The notes beneath the pieces were generated by a model. That model worked only from the letters and a program-made list of their open reading frames with translations, was not told where the DNA came from and ran no database searches. This document shows positions 24,721-64,000 of a DNA stretch of 64,000 bases, one piece after another. The DNA comes from Manis javanica (lineage: Eukaryota > Chordata > Mammalia > Pholidota > Manidae): NCBI RefSeq assembly GCF_040802235.1, contig NC_133170.1:9625001-9689000 (forward strand), given 5' to 3'. Position 1 is the stretch's first letter. Every line of letters starts with the position of its first letter. The position numbers were made by a program, and so were the translations under genes.

Positions 24721-27700
24721 CTTTATAAGACAGAAATAAATAAAATTTTTTGAGAAATGAAAAATTTGGAGATTAGTAAGAGCTGAGAAGGAAAGCAACT
24801 GCAGTAGAAGTATTTACTTTTACATCCCAATAATCACGCAAGTACTGTAGATTTTTCAGTGGCAGAAATTTAAAATCAGTTAACTTTGAAGCATTTTCTT
24901 TGTATGAATTATTTAAAAAAATGAACTTTCAGTTAGCAATTTCTGGATGTCTGTATGTGACTCACTTCCACATTGCTTTGAACACTACTATACTTCACAT
25001 CCAGGACATCACCCTCCTCTCATTCTCTGCTTGGAAACAGCCAAATTGGGGAAAATGGGAAATTTCCTTAGAACTCAAAATCAAACTATATATATTTGCA
25101 GTGTTTAACAGACTACACTAGTTCACAATTAATAAAACTCCCATTTTAAAATGCATCTGTAAATTTAATCAAAGTAAAATTTAAATTTACTTGATTATTA
25201 TAACAAAAGGTATTAAGTCTCTCTCCATTTCAAAATTCTCTTCTAGCCAAGTTCTAAAGGAAAAGAACTCTGTACCTGTAAAGCAGCTGTAGATTCTTCA
25301 CTGGGTAAGGAATCTATCAAAACATCGATGTCTTTGGCTGTTCGTGCAATCAGTGCTGCAAAAAGCTGGGCATATTCTAGAGAAAGATATTACTAATTTA
25401 GGATATTACAGAATCTGAAAGTTTTAGAAACAGAAATTAAATTTTAAATTAATGAAACCAGAAAACTTCACATACTTTTTCTGTACTGGGCTTTGAATAA
25501 CAAGCAATTTTTTTTTAATGGTTATGCATTTATTTTCATATGCAGAATACAAGTAATTTTAACACACCAATCCTATCACATGTTTAAGAATTAGCTTTAA
25601 TATTAACTTAAATTAGGATTTAAGCATAATGTATATCATTTCATTGTTTAGGACAATATAGTGATCACTTGAATAAAGGAATTTATAAATGGGACACCTT
25701 TCTTATTAAGGTCTTACAACTAAAATCCAGCTAAATACATACAAATCCTCCTCGAAGGGAATAACAACCTATTATTTGACATGAACAGAATTATCAGATG
25801 TTATGTAAATTGACTGTAACAAATTGATTTCTTTATGACAATCAAAACTTGGAATATTCTCAATAATGACATTTTAAGAAAGCCATCCACAAGTTGAATT
25901 TCTCAATAAACCTAATTTTGAGGGATTACAAGTAGCACAGAGAGTCAAACTAAGAAACGCCAAGAAACTCTATTTACCTTCTGTAGGACTAGCTGGCTGA
26001 TCTTTGTTAACTGCTGTCTGAACGTTACTGAAGGAGGCAGGGGGCCCACACTGCTGCAGCACTCCGATGGCGTTACAGAACTGATCTGCAAGCTTGAGGC
26101 CCAAGAAACATAAAAGTCAGAAAGGATGCATCAATCTTAAGGCTTTTATTGGTAAAAACAACAAGTTTCTACAATTTTGATCTCGGAACAAGGGAATAAA
26201 ACACAAAGGAGAAATTCTGGATAAGCCAGTTATTATAAACAATGATTAAGTATTTTAAACAGACAAAGAAACTAGGTTTGGTATTAACTGAGCTGAAACT
26301 AGATGTTCAACTAGTTATTTTTAAGATACTAACATTTGGTATCAATCTAGTTAAAAAGAAATATAAAATAATCTCTTTTCTTCCCAAGATAATAGAATGA
26401 TAAGAGAAATCTATGCCAAGCACACATATACATGCAAAAAAAAATTTTTTAATACAAAACACAGCTTTATTTGTGGGCCACAGTCTGTGAGTGGATGGAC
26501 AGATAACAGAGATATGTTGTGGGGACAGAAAGACCTTTGCTGCAGGGCTGTGAACAGGGAACTGGTCACTCTGACAGCTGAAACCACAGGGCAAGGAAAG
26601 GTACTGGAGCTGGGGTGAGGTAGGGGGCACCACAAAACCAGTGGGGGCAGAGCTGGTACCAGCCAAGGTCCTTCTCTTGCCAGAGCCCAGCTCCTGCCCC
26701 AGGTAAGTACTGCCCAGAGGAGATGGCACTGGTCCAGGGACTGTTCTGCTTTTGCTTGGACACCTTTGCAAAAATCTCTTTGAGACAGTTTCAAATGCCA
26801 GCTCAACAATGGTGGAATCCAGGGCTGAGGTCCCCAGGAATAGCAGCCCATTGTTTTCAGTGACAATGTGAGCCTCTTCCTGGGCACCTTCCGGGCCTGG
26901 TTGAGGTCACTCGTTACCCACAAGCATGATGATAGTGACCTGAGCATAGTCTTAGTGCCTATGTTACACATAAATATATGCAAGCACAAGCAGGGGCTGT
27001 TTGGAGGGTAATAGTGATAGGAAAGAGCAAAGTGAATTGGCAATCTAAGTGTGGTCCCACAATAAATGAAAAAATGTGTGACTCAGGTACAGAGCATATG
27101 ATCCATTTCTGAACTCAGAGGAGTTACAAGCATAAAGAAATTGTGGAAAAAAGATCCCACTTAAGAAGACATGGACATAACCTAAGTGGCCATAGATGGA
27201 TGAATGGATAAAGAATTGTGGTGTGTATTATGTGTGTATAGAGGGAATATTACTCAGCCATAAAAAAAATAGAAGGAACACTTCCCATTTGCAGCAACAA
27301 GGACTGACCTTGAGGTCATTATGCTAAGTGAAGTCAGTCAGGCAGAGAAAGTAAATACTGTATGACTTCATTTAAATGTGGAATCCAAAAAACAAAATAA
27401 AACCAGAGAACAGATTGGTGGTCGCCAGAAGTAGGGTGAGGGGGTGCGGGTGGGCTAAACGGATGAAGAGGGTTAAAAGGTACAAATTTTCAATTATAAA
27501 AAAAATTAGTCACAAGGATGTAATTAATGTATAGTATGGGTCTGTGGTTAATATTGTATTGCATATTTCAAAGATGCTGAGAGTAAACCTTAGAAGTTCT
27601 CATCACAAGAAAAATATTTGTAACTTTGTAACTATGCATGTATGGTGCCATATGTTAACTATAACTGTGATCATTTCTCCATATATACAAATACCAAATC

Positions 27701-30306
27701 ATTATGTTGTATACTTGAAAATAACATGCTATATGTCAGTGATATCTCAATTTAAAAAAAAGACTGAACTTAAAGTATTTAGAAATGGTTTTCTCCATGA
27801 CACAAGCTGTAAAATCCTGGTGTTCTAGAAGTATTCCTTAAGCAATTTTGAAGATTGAGAATACCAGGTCCTTACCATGTCCAAATTTAAGACTCCTGTC
27901 ATCCCCACCAACTTCTCTCCATAGTCCGGACCTCTCAAACCTCAATTTCTTATTTCCAATCAATGAATAAGCATCTCCTCTAAGTTTCTTTGCCATTATC
28001 TGAATGACAGAACTCAAAGTCAACTGTTTCCTTTGTTTATTACCTAATTTGTATTGGGAATCTCCTAGTCAACTAGTCTAACTTCAGATTCTTTCATCTT
28101 CATATCCTAAAAATATCAATCTTTCCCTTTTCCTTCTATCATTACTGTTGTGATGTTGTGACTGTTGTGTTAGTTTAATCAACTATCTCACACCAGTATT
28201 GTTACAGTAACTTCCCTACTATTTTCCAGTTCAGTTATTTTACCCTTCTCAAAAATTTTCAGCTCACCCCCACATCATCTTTAAGATAAATTTCCAACTC
28301 TTCAGGTTGTTTCAAAGTTTCCAATAATCTAAGTCACCTCTACTTACTCATTTTCTACTACTACTCACATATACCCCACAGGTAATAAATTCATTCCTGA
28401 CTACGATGCCTTGCTCACATTTTGCTACTTGTAATGGAGCAGCAGTAGGCGCTCAGAAGCTGTACAAACGTAGATTCTAGTTCTGGTTCTAGTAAACTGA
28501 GTAGGTTTTTCATTTTTAAATAGGAAACACTCTCATATTATAGCATTGTTATGAGAAACAAGAGAGAATATACACAAAAATATACTACACAGTGGCTATC
28601 TGCTTTGTCCTTCAAAAGCTCTCCAGATTTATTCAACAAATATTTTTTAAAAATCAGTTCTATGACAAGCAATGCATATAGATATTATAGAGACAGAGTG
28701 AACACGACATGTTTTCTAACCTCATGGAGTTCTCAGAAAAAGAAACAAACGTTATTTAAAAATTTTGCAAATAATTACGATTCAGATAAATGTTACAAAG
28801 GCTTCCTAATTTAATTCCTATCATTCTATATTCCGATGTACTTCAGCACTTACATTACGGCTGAAAACACTCGATTCATACTCCGTAACCGCATACTGCT
28901 TTTGCATTGTTTAAATGTCTCTTGAGTACATGACATCTTCCCAATCAGACTGCAAACTCCTTAAGGAGTACTCTCGGTAAACATAATGGTGCTTACATTC
29001 ACAGTAGGAGCTCATTCTAGTTAAACTTGAGGCTTTGCTCCAAAATCCAATTATCAACATGCCCACTTTGAGGTAAGGCCATATTCACTGTCCTTACTAT
29101 TTATCCTCTGGTTACAAGACGTGTGTGAACATTTAGACATTTCCCCTAAAATAATAATTCTATCCTGTGGCACCATTACAATTTGATTATTTAAAACCTC
29201 AAAGGAGTATCTTCCAGAGGGAGATTGGCTGGCAGCCCAGGCAAGTCACCAGAAGGTAGAACTTATCTTGGTGAATTCATCACCATTAGGGGCTGGCCCA
29301 GTCAGCCTTGGAAGGTCGTATTTTATTCACACACTGAGCAGGTAAGTTTCCCACAGGTAGATTCACACTTTCGAAGCATGCAGAGACTGAGGTATTACCA
29401 AGAATCCCAACTTCTTGGTTTCCAGTGAGAGAAAACACTGGCAAGGCACCAAGTCCTTAAGATTTTCCAGCCAACGTATTTTCTTTCTACAGGCATCTTG
29501 CCTGGGACATCACATTATAAATAGAACGAAAATGAGAAATAAAAATTCTAAATTGAAAACTATTTTAACGCTTAATGCAATAAGTCTATGAATCCTTTGA
29601 CGTGCACACCCTTTCCACTTAGGCTTTACGGGAAAAATAATCAGAAGGATCAAAGTTAAGGAGGCTACTTACAAGATCTGACCTTTACTAGGGGGCGGAC
29701 GTTTTGGGGGGACATTGCACACTGTCATCAAGATGTCAGCTCTCCTCGAACTGATTTGCGCTGGGGCGTGGCCAAGAGGTGGGCCGAGACCCTTTGTCTA
29801 TTGGCAACAACTAAGCTACAACTTAGCTCACCACCCTGCCGCCCGAACAAGAAAGTTGGAGCGAAGGCAATACTCTCCGCTAACATTTAAGGACAAAGAT
29901 GCGACCGTGAAGCGCACGGGCAGCCTCGCGGGCTGGAAGTGGTGAGGAAGAAGCACCTGCTGCCGCGTTCCCCTGTCCCCTGGCACCACTGGCAAGAACG
30001 GAAGGCTGTTCCTGGAGGGCAGGAGAGGCCGGGAGGCGTTAGGTCCCGGGGGGGAGATTCCCCACTTCTCAGGCGCAGAGGCTGTTCCCGCCCGCAGCCG
30101 GCCTCAAACCTCCCAGGCGCCGCCTCCCGCCGCCGCGAGCGTGTTTTGCCGAACCACGGGCCAGTCTGGCCCCCACTTCTGGGTTCGGCCTCCCCGGCCC
30201 CTTTTCCTCTCTGGTTTACCTCAGGAGAGAGGCCGACTGAGACTAAGCGAGAGAAATGGCTCACCGAGTTCACAGCGTCCTGCAGCTGTGTGAGCCGATC
30301 CGCCAT
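24544..30306 (-). CDS. MED21: MED21, Mediator of RNA polymerase II transcription subunit 21 (4 coding exons)
   Basis: Coding exons on the minus strand are 30306-30265, 26092-25978, 25376-25276 and 24720-24544 (42+115+101+177 = 435 nt, 144 residues plus TAG), the same length as human MED21. Every junction is GT-AG and the phases agree. The protein starts [14 protein letters not shown] and ends in [17 protein letters not shown]. Only a few residues differ from the human protein as I remember it, for example SFSNVQ for SFNNIQ and AVPDS for SLPDS. MED21 is the SRB7-family nuclear protein that pairs with MED7 in the Mediator middle module and carries activator signals to RNA polymerase II. The conserved N-terminal helix and the long helical C-terminal half ([20 protein letters not shown] onward) are both present. 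The start is the first ATG in the CpG island. Intron 1 is 4.2 kb and holds a RAB25 retrocopy and an L1 tail. Identification is essentially certain. Confidence 0.97.
25276..25376 (-). CDS. MED21: MED21 coding exon 3
   Basis: Completes codon 53 (Glu) and encodes [20 protein letters not shown] through to STAALQ, ending in phase 0. The acceptor follows a pyrimidine-rich run ending CTCTAG and the donor is GTACAG. This segment matches the human protein as I recall it. Confidence 0.95.
25978..26092 (-). CDS. MED21: MED21 coding exon 2
   Basis: Encodes residues 15-52 plus one base of codon 53 ([20 protein letters not shown] to QPASPTE). The acceptor reads CTCAAG and the donor GTAAAT. The phase-1 end is completed by the two A bases that open exon 3. 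Confidence 0.95.
26445..26950 (-). pseudogene. RAB25 processed pseudogene, 5'-truncated, in MED21 intron 1
   Basis: Minus-strand translation in shifting frames gives the C-terminal half of a Rab11-family GTPase. It reads TIIMLVGN (a version of the MLVGNK guanine-binding box), then [10 protein letters not shown], then [25 protein letters not shown] and SKQKQNS. The VELAFETV and SKQ-QNS stretches point to RAB25 rather than RAB11A/B. At least two frameshifts break it, one directly after MLVGN where two bases are missing, and the GTP-binding P-loop half is absent. It has no introns, and an AATAAA (plus-strand 26466-26471) lies about 16 nt before an A-run at 26445-26450. These are the marks of an L1-mediated retrocopy. 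It has the same orientation as MED21. The original RAB25 is an epithelial GTPase; this copy is non-functional. Confidence 0.85.
27170..27765 (+). mobile_element. Old L1 3' end in MED21 intron 1
   Basis: The plus strand reads like the 3' end of an old mammalian L1. It starts with 'gaatattactcagccataaa', then a motif near 'tatgacttcatttaaatgtg' and 'gattggtggtcgcc', and ends with 'atgttgtatacttgaaa' and a short A-run at about 27754. It lies antisense to MED21. No intact ORF remains. The family is recognised by eye. Confidence 0.75.
28260..29015 (+). repeat. L2-type LINE remnant in MED21 intron 1
   Basis: Decayed L2 3' region. It has a 'gttgtttcaaagtttccaat' stretch near the start and 'gactgcaaactccttaagga' near 28950, ending in a version of the L2 tail 'agtaggagctca'. 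The part at about 28615-28805 ('attcaacaaatatttt') looks like a second old repeat inside it. Assignment is by motif recognition. Confidence 0.5.
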
Positions 30307-30560
30307 GTTCCTCCCGCAAGCGACGGGACGCTGGAGCAACTGCTCGTTTGCGATTGGGGGCCTCCAGGGCAGTCGTGGCCAATCACAGGGCTGCATTCCT
30401 GGAAGGGGTGGAGTCAATAGAAACTGCACGCGCCGCGAGGAGTGGGTGGGGCTTTCCTGAGGCTTTATTTAGACTAGATCCGCGTGTAGCTAAAGCATTC
30501 TCGGGGCCTCATTTGAGTAATTTGTGGGTGGGTAGCTGGGGCGCAACTCGCTTTTGAGGC
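29870..30560. promoter_or_regulatory. CpG island and promoter region of MED21
   Basis: Base composition changes sharply from the AT-rich flanks to GC-rich sequence dense in CG dinucleotides, centred on MED21 exon 1. Two CCAAT boxes in opposite orientations lie just upstream of the start codon: GATTGG at 30352-30357 (CCAATC on the minus strand) and CCAAT at 30379-30383. This pattern is typical of an NF-Y-driven, TATA-less housekeeping promoter, which fits a general transcription subunit. The exact transcription start cannot be read from sequence. Long open frames on both strands here reflect GC content. Confidence 0.8.
30265..30306 (-). CDS. MED21: MED21 coding exon 1
   Basis: Encodes residues 1-14, [14 protein letters not shown], ending in phase 0 before a GTGAGC donor. 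The start codon context is AACATGGCGG, which also reads as a YY1-like motif on the coding strand. The exon lies inside the CpG island. Confidence 0.95.
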
Positions 30561-32404
30561 CAACATCCGGATCTCGAGGTGTTAAACCTCTTTGTGTTAA
30601 ACCCTTTACGGAGATTGTTAGGTTCTGTGTTTTTATAGAGCAAATTTCCCTACTTTACCTTGTATTCATTTTTAAACATCTCCTTGAACTAACAATTAAC
30701 ATTGCTCTTGCTTTCTAGGTGGACCACAAAAACGTACGCAGCAAGCAAACAAAAATGCTTGGGATTCAGGATACCGACTCTAACTTCAACAAATCCAAAT
30801 TAAAATTCACCAGGCAATCAGGAAAGGCTAGGCTGGGGTGCCCCTCTGTTGCTTTGGGTGGGTGCAGAAGGCCTTACCCAAGCGGAGACAGGGTGCTTTA
30901 ATTTCTTTAGTGTGGGTGTGCAGGGGAAGCTGATACGTAAGATAGAAAGCGTCCGAAACAACTACTACACTAACTGTATTGACTTGTCAGAAGAGTGCAG
31001 GAAAACGGAGGTCTTGCGGGCTAAGATTAGAGAAGAGCAGGTGGGGTTAAGAGTTAAGGTGTGAGTGTAGATAATTTAAAAGCATCTCTTGTTTGTGTGA
31101 CAGCAAGGAATTCAGCGCGAGGAACAGAGGAGGGTTAGTGGAGAGGAGAGTGGAGGTTGCACAGTGTGTAGTCAGAAGAGAGGAGGTTCCAGCAGAGTAG
31201 GTCGGGCAGGTTCAGTTTTTAAAAAGATAAGGTGTGCAATTTAGATTTAGACTTGGGACCTATTGAGGGTTTAGGTGTGAAGAGTGGTAATAGAAACTTG
31301 GTATTTAAGGAAGGTTAGACAGGAAAAGATATAAGCCTACTTACTATCAGCAAATGATAGTTTGTGGACTTGGGAAGAACTCATATACCCTCCTTTCTGG
31401 GCTGATTATCCCTAATTACCCCCCTGGGGTTGGGGGAGTGTAGCAGAAACTATCCTTTGGGAACTCTGCTTGTTGGATTTACTTCAACCCTCCACTGGAA
31501 GTTCCATTTCTACTTCCCACCGTCCTCCACCCCACAGATCCCCAATCTACATACCTGCTAGAACCTAATTAGGTGAGTGCCCTCCCATAAAGGGATTAAT
31601 GAGAGAGGACTCTCATTTGCTTTAACTCTAATATGGGGTAATCTTGTGACTTTCTCCTCTCACCCCCAGTTGAGATTGTACCTTACTGAATGCCTGCCAT
31701 GTGCCAGGAACCATGTTGACTGCTGCGTTGGCAAAGATGAATAAGCCAGGGGGCTCACTGGGAGTAAGGTTTTGTAGTTACTCAAAATGAGATGAATAGG
31801 ACCTAGACTAGGATGTTGACCCTGATTAGAAAAGAAAAAAGGCTAATTTTGAAGCAAAAATTAACATGGATTGGTGCCTGATTGGATACAGAGGGATGAA
31901 TGAGAGAGCCCACTAAAGAATAATATTTAGTACCCGGATTGAAGAGAACTTGGGCCCTGGGATAGAGAAACCAGTTCAAGACAACTCATATTATGGCCCA
32001 GCTTTTGTCCTGTCGTTATCTTCCCCGCAGGTTTTCAGTAGCTCCACAGAGACCTCAGGTTGATGTCCAGCCATCGCTGCCTGGTTTTTAAGGTTCAGTA
32101 TGATCTGGCCCTAGCAAACAGATCCAGTCTCCTCTCCCAATAATTTTCCAAGTGAAATAATCACTTCAGATTATTCAGCCATGGCCAGTGACCCTTGGTT
32201 TTCCTTGTCTTCTTAAGCCTCTTCTGGCCATAGACCCTTTTAAGAATTGGTTGAAAACTGTGAACGCTTTCCCCAGGAAAGGCTCTCAGAATTTTGCACA
32301 CATTCATCAAGGTCTTATGAATCTCTTGAAGCTGTGGCCTTTGGAAAATAACCCTGCCAAAAACACCTTCAGTGTCCAGCTCGAGATTTCTCGAAAGTGG
32401 CACT

Positions 32405-32595
32405 GGTAACATTTAGGCTGGGTTTTCTTGGTGCTGAGGGGCTGTCCTGTGTACTGGACAATGTTTAACAGCATCTCTGCATGAGATAGTAGCCAACCCA
32501 TCTCCAGTTGTGACAACACAAAATATCTCCAGATAGTCCCAAATATCTTGGGGGGCAGGGGGAGACTTCCCCCAATTAAGAACCACTGAACTCTT
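32405..32595 (-). mobile_element. Non-autonomous hAT-Charlie (MER-type) DNA transposon remnant
   Basis: The segment runs from 'ggctgggttttcttggtgct' to 'cccaattaagaaccactga'. Its minus strand reads like the common mammalian Charlie-derived element that starts with a 'cagtggttctcaa'-type terminus and contains 'gtctggagata' and 'tgtcacaactgg' motifs. The short internal frame on this strand is not coding. The exact MER subfamily is not assigned. Confidence 0.65.
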
Positions 32596-33499
32596 TCCTC
32601 ACTCTTTATGAAATTAATTTCTTTGCTGATATTTAATTCATAGTCTATCTTTTAAAGTCTTACCTTTTCAAGTAACTTTTATGAAGTATTAAGGCCCACA
32701 CAGGCCTCTTCTTTCTTCTCTTCATGATTTGACACTTTTTCATATGCTTCTTTATTTGCCTTTCTTGCATTCCCAGCTGGATTATAATGGTTTTAAAAAC
32801 AGAAACCAAGTATTACTGAGCTCATATCTTTTAAACATAATTTTGGTATGTTCTTTTAAACTTTACATTATTAAAAGTTGCAAACATATACAAAAGTAGT
32901 ACAGTATGAATTTTGGTATACCCATAACCCAGCTTCATTTACCAAATTATAGCCAATCTTGTGGTATTCTGATTCTTTTAATAGTGACTCTATTTTTTCA
33001 GAAAAAGAATTTTTAAGAATTCTTTAACTTGACATTCTAGATCCTTAACCATCTTTGTTACTTACTCAGTCACAGTTTATTAAACATCTAAAATGTTCCA
33101 AGCACTGGACTGAAATACTATACATAAGCATTTGCTATAGTAAACATCTTGCAATTCCCTATGCTCTGCTGTTTCACACTTCTGCGCACACCATATAAGA
33201 CACATGTAATTCATCCTTGTATGAAACGATCACACCTCCATCCGTACCTCCGTCTGTTCCGATTGTCCACTCAGCTTTCAAACCTTATTTTAAATATTTC
33301 TTTATAAAACCTGTGAAACCCTAGAATAAGTTCATTGTTGCTGATCTTCACCACAGTTGTTCCTTAAGCTTCAGTTATTGTTTATGCATTTTTCATGCAA
33401 ATAACACTAAAAAGTTGTGTATCAGGTTACCCTCTCATAGTCCAATCATAGAATGTTGACTTGTCTTTCATCCTCACTGGTTGTTCTTTTTAAATCTTT

Positions 33500-34050
33500 A
33501 CATCTTGGTTTCTTAATTTGATTTGTTTTGTTACTAGTGAGTTTGAACTTTTTTCATGTTTACTGGCCATTTGTACTTCTTTCCTTTTTTTTGGTAAAAT
33601 TCCGTATTCATGTCCTTTTCTTTTTGGTCATCAACTTGACTATTCATATTGTTATATATGATGTTTTGTGGCTTTCATAAAATATGCATTTTTAAGTAGC
33701 CAAGTCTACCAGTCTTTTCCTCTAGGGCCTCCTTTGCTTTTTTTGCCCACAAAGTTCCTCCCCTGAATGCTTCTACCCACATCCAGTTTGGTGCTGCAGG
33801 TTTTAATATATTTTTGCTTAAATAAACTCTTTAAAAAAAAAAGTTCCTCCCATTCTGGGATCAGGTTTTCAAATTTTTTTCTTCAGCTCTTTTATGGTTT
33901 TAATTATTACTTGAGATTTCATTTTAACAGTGTAAGATAGAGTTCTAATCCTTCCTCCCCAGTACAGTACAGCTACTCAGTTACACGCCATTTATAGAAT
34001 AATCCATCTACTGATTCAAATGATACCCTTATTATCATAACCACTCTTAT
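33500..34050 (-). mobile_element. Ancient L1 ORF2 fragment (minus strand)
   Basis: The plus strand shows the antisense of the L1 ORF2 3' region: 'tactggccatttgtacttct', then text like 'aagtctaccagtcttttcc', then 'tagaataatccatctactga' at the end. Many stops and indels indicate great age. Confidence 0.6.
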
Positions 34051-34895
34051 CATGATCCTGGGATTTCATCTACTGAGCATTACTGGAATGAGGCGTGTGG
34101 GACGGTGAATAAGCACCACAGGAATAGATGTTGCTACCAAAGGTATTAACGTTTGGACCATGCAGAGGGTTGTGCCTGTTAACATTTACGGCGATTGCTA
34201 TCGATTTTTAGCTTAGTAGTAGATGAACCGGATATGTCATTTTCAGATAGTTCTTAGGTTAGGGGTATAAATGAACAATTTAAAGAGCCAGAAAAGAAAG
34301 CGGGGCGATCTTCCCCAAATAACTTGGAGTCTCTAATTCCACAATCATCTCCTGAGCCACCTGCCACATGGACTGTTGTCCTTTAAACGACACTCAGATA
34401 TAAAATTCGAGAGGAAGGTCAGATCCAGGGCTTGAGTCTTCGAGGATATTTTGCTTAGAGAAAATGAAACTTTTTAAATGTGATGCTCATCAGCAGCGCA
34501 GTAACCACTCCAGAAGCGTACTGCCCCCGCATTTTCATATTATCATCGGCCTGGGCAGCCAAGGCAATTGCCACGAGAGGAAATCATTGTTGTTCGTTTT
34601 GAGTACCCGATTTCCCTTATTATTTTTTTCTTTTTGCAAAGTACCGTTAAACACCAGAACAGGAGCCTGGAGACGTTAGGCCGCAACAGGGCTTTTTCCC
34701 ACTCTAACGGTGGTTTTCGTTAGTGGGCAAGATACAAAAGTGAGAAGTACAGGTTACAACATCACGGAACTTTCTGGGGTCTCCTCTGCCCCCCGCGAGG
34801 GGCCCCCGGCGGTGGGGCGGCGAGTCCGCCGGGCGCCAGCAGGAGGCGCAAGCTGCCGGCGGGGGTGGGAAGGAGGCGGAGTGCTCCCGCCGCGG

Positions 34896-34902
34896 TGACG
34901 TA
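34896..34902 (+). promoter_or_regulatory. CRE/ATF-like site upstream of TM7SF3
   Basis: TGACGTA in the context GGTGACGTAGG, inside the CpG island. It matches the core of ATF/CREB sites. Only the motif is seen; binding is inferred. Confidence 0.4.
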
Positions 34903-35104
34903 GGGGGCAGGGCGGAGGCGCGGTCCGGGTTGCGGGGCACTCGCCGGAAGGGGGACCCTCCTGCAGCGGCGGGAGCGCGGCCGGGCTGCTCTCCAGCACT
35001 GTGGGCTGGCGGTTTTGCGACGCGTGTACCTGGCGAACGATGACGCCGGGCGCGAGCGCCCCGGGGTAGCGTGGGCGGTGCTGCGGGGCTCGGCCCGGGC
35101 AGCT

Positions 35105-63260
<28,156 letters not shown>

Positions 63261-64000
63261 ATGTCGAGCACTTGGCCAGTATGATCTTGACGTACAGCCC
63301 AGGCTTGGCTTCAGCTGTGGTGTGTGTGCCCAGCCTGCTTCAGCCATCGCCTGAGCAAGTCTGCTAAGAAAACAGCTTCTGTATCTGTGCATTGCATGGT
63401 ATCCTGGTGTCTTATTGATACATGGTAAGTGTGTGGCAGGGAGATTATGGTAATTCTAAGTAAGAGTGAGAAAGGTGACCAAAAAGTTAGTGGTAGGGAA
63501 GTTTTCCTTATTTTTAAACCTTTTGGTCTATAAATATATGATCAACTTATTCCATTAAAGATACACTAAAACCCTGGTGTTTCTCTTTATAAGCCCATGA
63601 ACTGGCCTCTCACCTGAGTCTGTCTAAACTTATGGGGGTGAGGGGGTACAGAAGGGGGGTTTATTTAAGAGTTAGACTTCATTTGGCACCATGTTCAGAG
63701 GTTTAGAGATTTGATATTGGGCCTTTGAACATCAGAATACTAAAAAAGAGTTAACTTATTTTTTACTAAAAGTGGTCAGATTTACTTAGCTGCATCTTTC
63801 TAAGTATTATATATTATCAAGAGGTACCTTTCTTCTTTTATTCCATTGTGGGAAAATATACATTTCCCATATCAATCATTTTTAAGCATGTTATTCAGGA
63901 GGTACCCTTTGTTTTTGACTTTTATTGCTTAAAATGGTAATTTAAATAGTTAAATTATTTCAGTCACTTGAAAATAGATCATTTATACAGATGATAGAAC
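63261..64000 (+). other. TM7SF3 3' UTR and downstream flank
   Basis: AT-rich sequence with no coding potential. An ATTAAA at 63554-63559 is the nearest poly(A)-signal candidate, about 300 nt past the stop. No AATAAA is seen before the window ends, so the true mRNA end may lie outside. Confidence 0.5.

Larger units (their letters stand above)
30570..34750. other. Intergenic spacer between the divergent MED21 and TM7SF3 promoters
   Basis: No convincing exon or ORF is seen in these 4.2 kb. The open frames at 30719-30901 and 30849-31064 have no recognisable protein similarity. Old repeats occupy 32405-32595 (hAT remnant) and 33500-34050 (L1). The stretch 30900-31680 holds purine-rich unique sequence with no feature I can name. 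Confidence 0.6.

Noticed and set aside
24721-24798. Extension of the last MED21 exon upstream of 24720
   Set aside because: The translation (starting [11 protein letters not shown]) is unlike MED21, and an AG acceptor directly precedes the conserved AASLYK.
29887-30460. Long overlapping open frames on both strands at the MED21 CpG island
   Set aside because: GC-rich composition lowers stop frequency. Only the 14 codons of MED21 exon 1 on the minus strand are real.
35015-35104. TM7SF3 starting 30 codons upstream
   Set aside because: The upstream codon is TTG, not ATG. The ATG at 35105 has a good context and starts a canonical signal peptide at the same position as the human protein.

Overview
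This is a stretch of placental mammal nuclear DNA, not a microbial or viral genome. It holds two intact, conserved multi-exon genes with GT-AG introns, CpG-rich promoters, MIR, L2 and L1 repeats, and processed retrocopies. The two genes can be read codon by codon. MED21 (Mediator subunit 21, 144 residues) is on the minus strand in four coding exons between 30306 and 24544. TM7SF3 (transmembrane 7 superfamily member 3, 570 residues) is on the plus strand in twelve coding exons between 35105 and 63260. They form a divergent, head-to-head pair with start codons 4.8 kb apart, and the same two genes are neighbours on human chromosome 12p.

Layout. 1-24.5 kb is gene-poor DNA downstream of MED21. It holds a 4.5 kb L1 (about 2361-6830, minus strand) flanked by a recognisable target-site duplication, scattered MIR and L2, a block that looks like an old class III endogenous retrovirus (about 14.4-17.4 kb), and an old rearranged L1 (about 18.9-21.6 kb). 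24.5-30.3 kb is MED21; its first intron carries a broken RAB25 retrocopy and an L1 tail. 29.9-30.5 kb and 34.8-35.2 kb are the CpG islands of MED21 and TM7SF3. 35.1-63.3 kb is TM7SF3; its introns carry MIR, L1, hAT and Tigger-like transposon remnants, a complete RPL17 retrocopy with a perfect 16-bp target duplication, and an L1 stub with a 14-bp duplication. 63.26-64 kb is TM7SF3 3' UTR and/or downstream flank.

Organism. I see no Alu, rodent B1/B2, carnivore tRNA-Lys SINE, ruminant BovB/ART2 or equine SINE in 64 kb. The recent mobile-element activity visible here is L1 and L1-driven retrocopies. The protein sequences are close to human but clearly not primate. The L1 3' end and the lack of young SINEs remind me of pangolins (Pholidota), but that is a recollection, not a search.

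How the genes work. MED21 is a nuclear subunit of the Mediator middle module, which links activators to RNA polymerase II. TM7SF3 is a secretory-pathway seven-pass membrane protein linked in the literature to cell survival and stress responses. No functional link between them is implied beyond adjacency. I found no undescribed biological system. The most informative observations are the datable retrotransposition events, the sense-oriented poly(A)-signal-bearing retrocopy inside MED21, and a few unexplained open frames.
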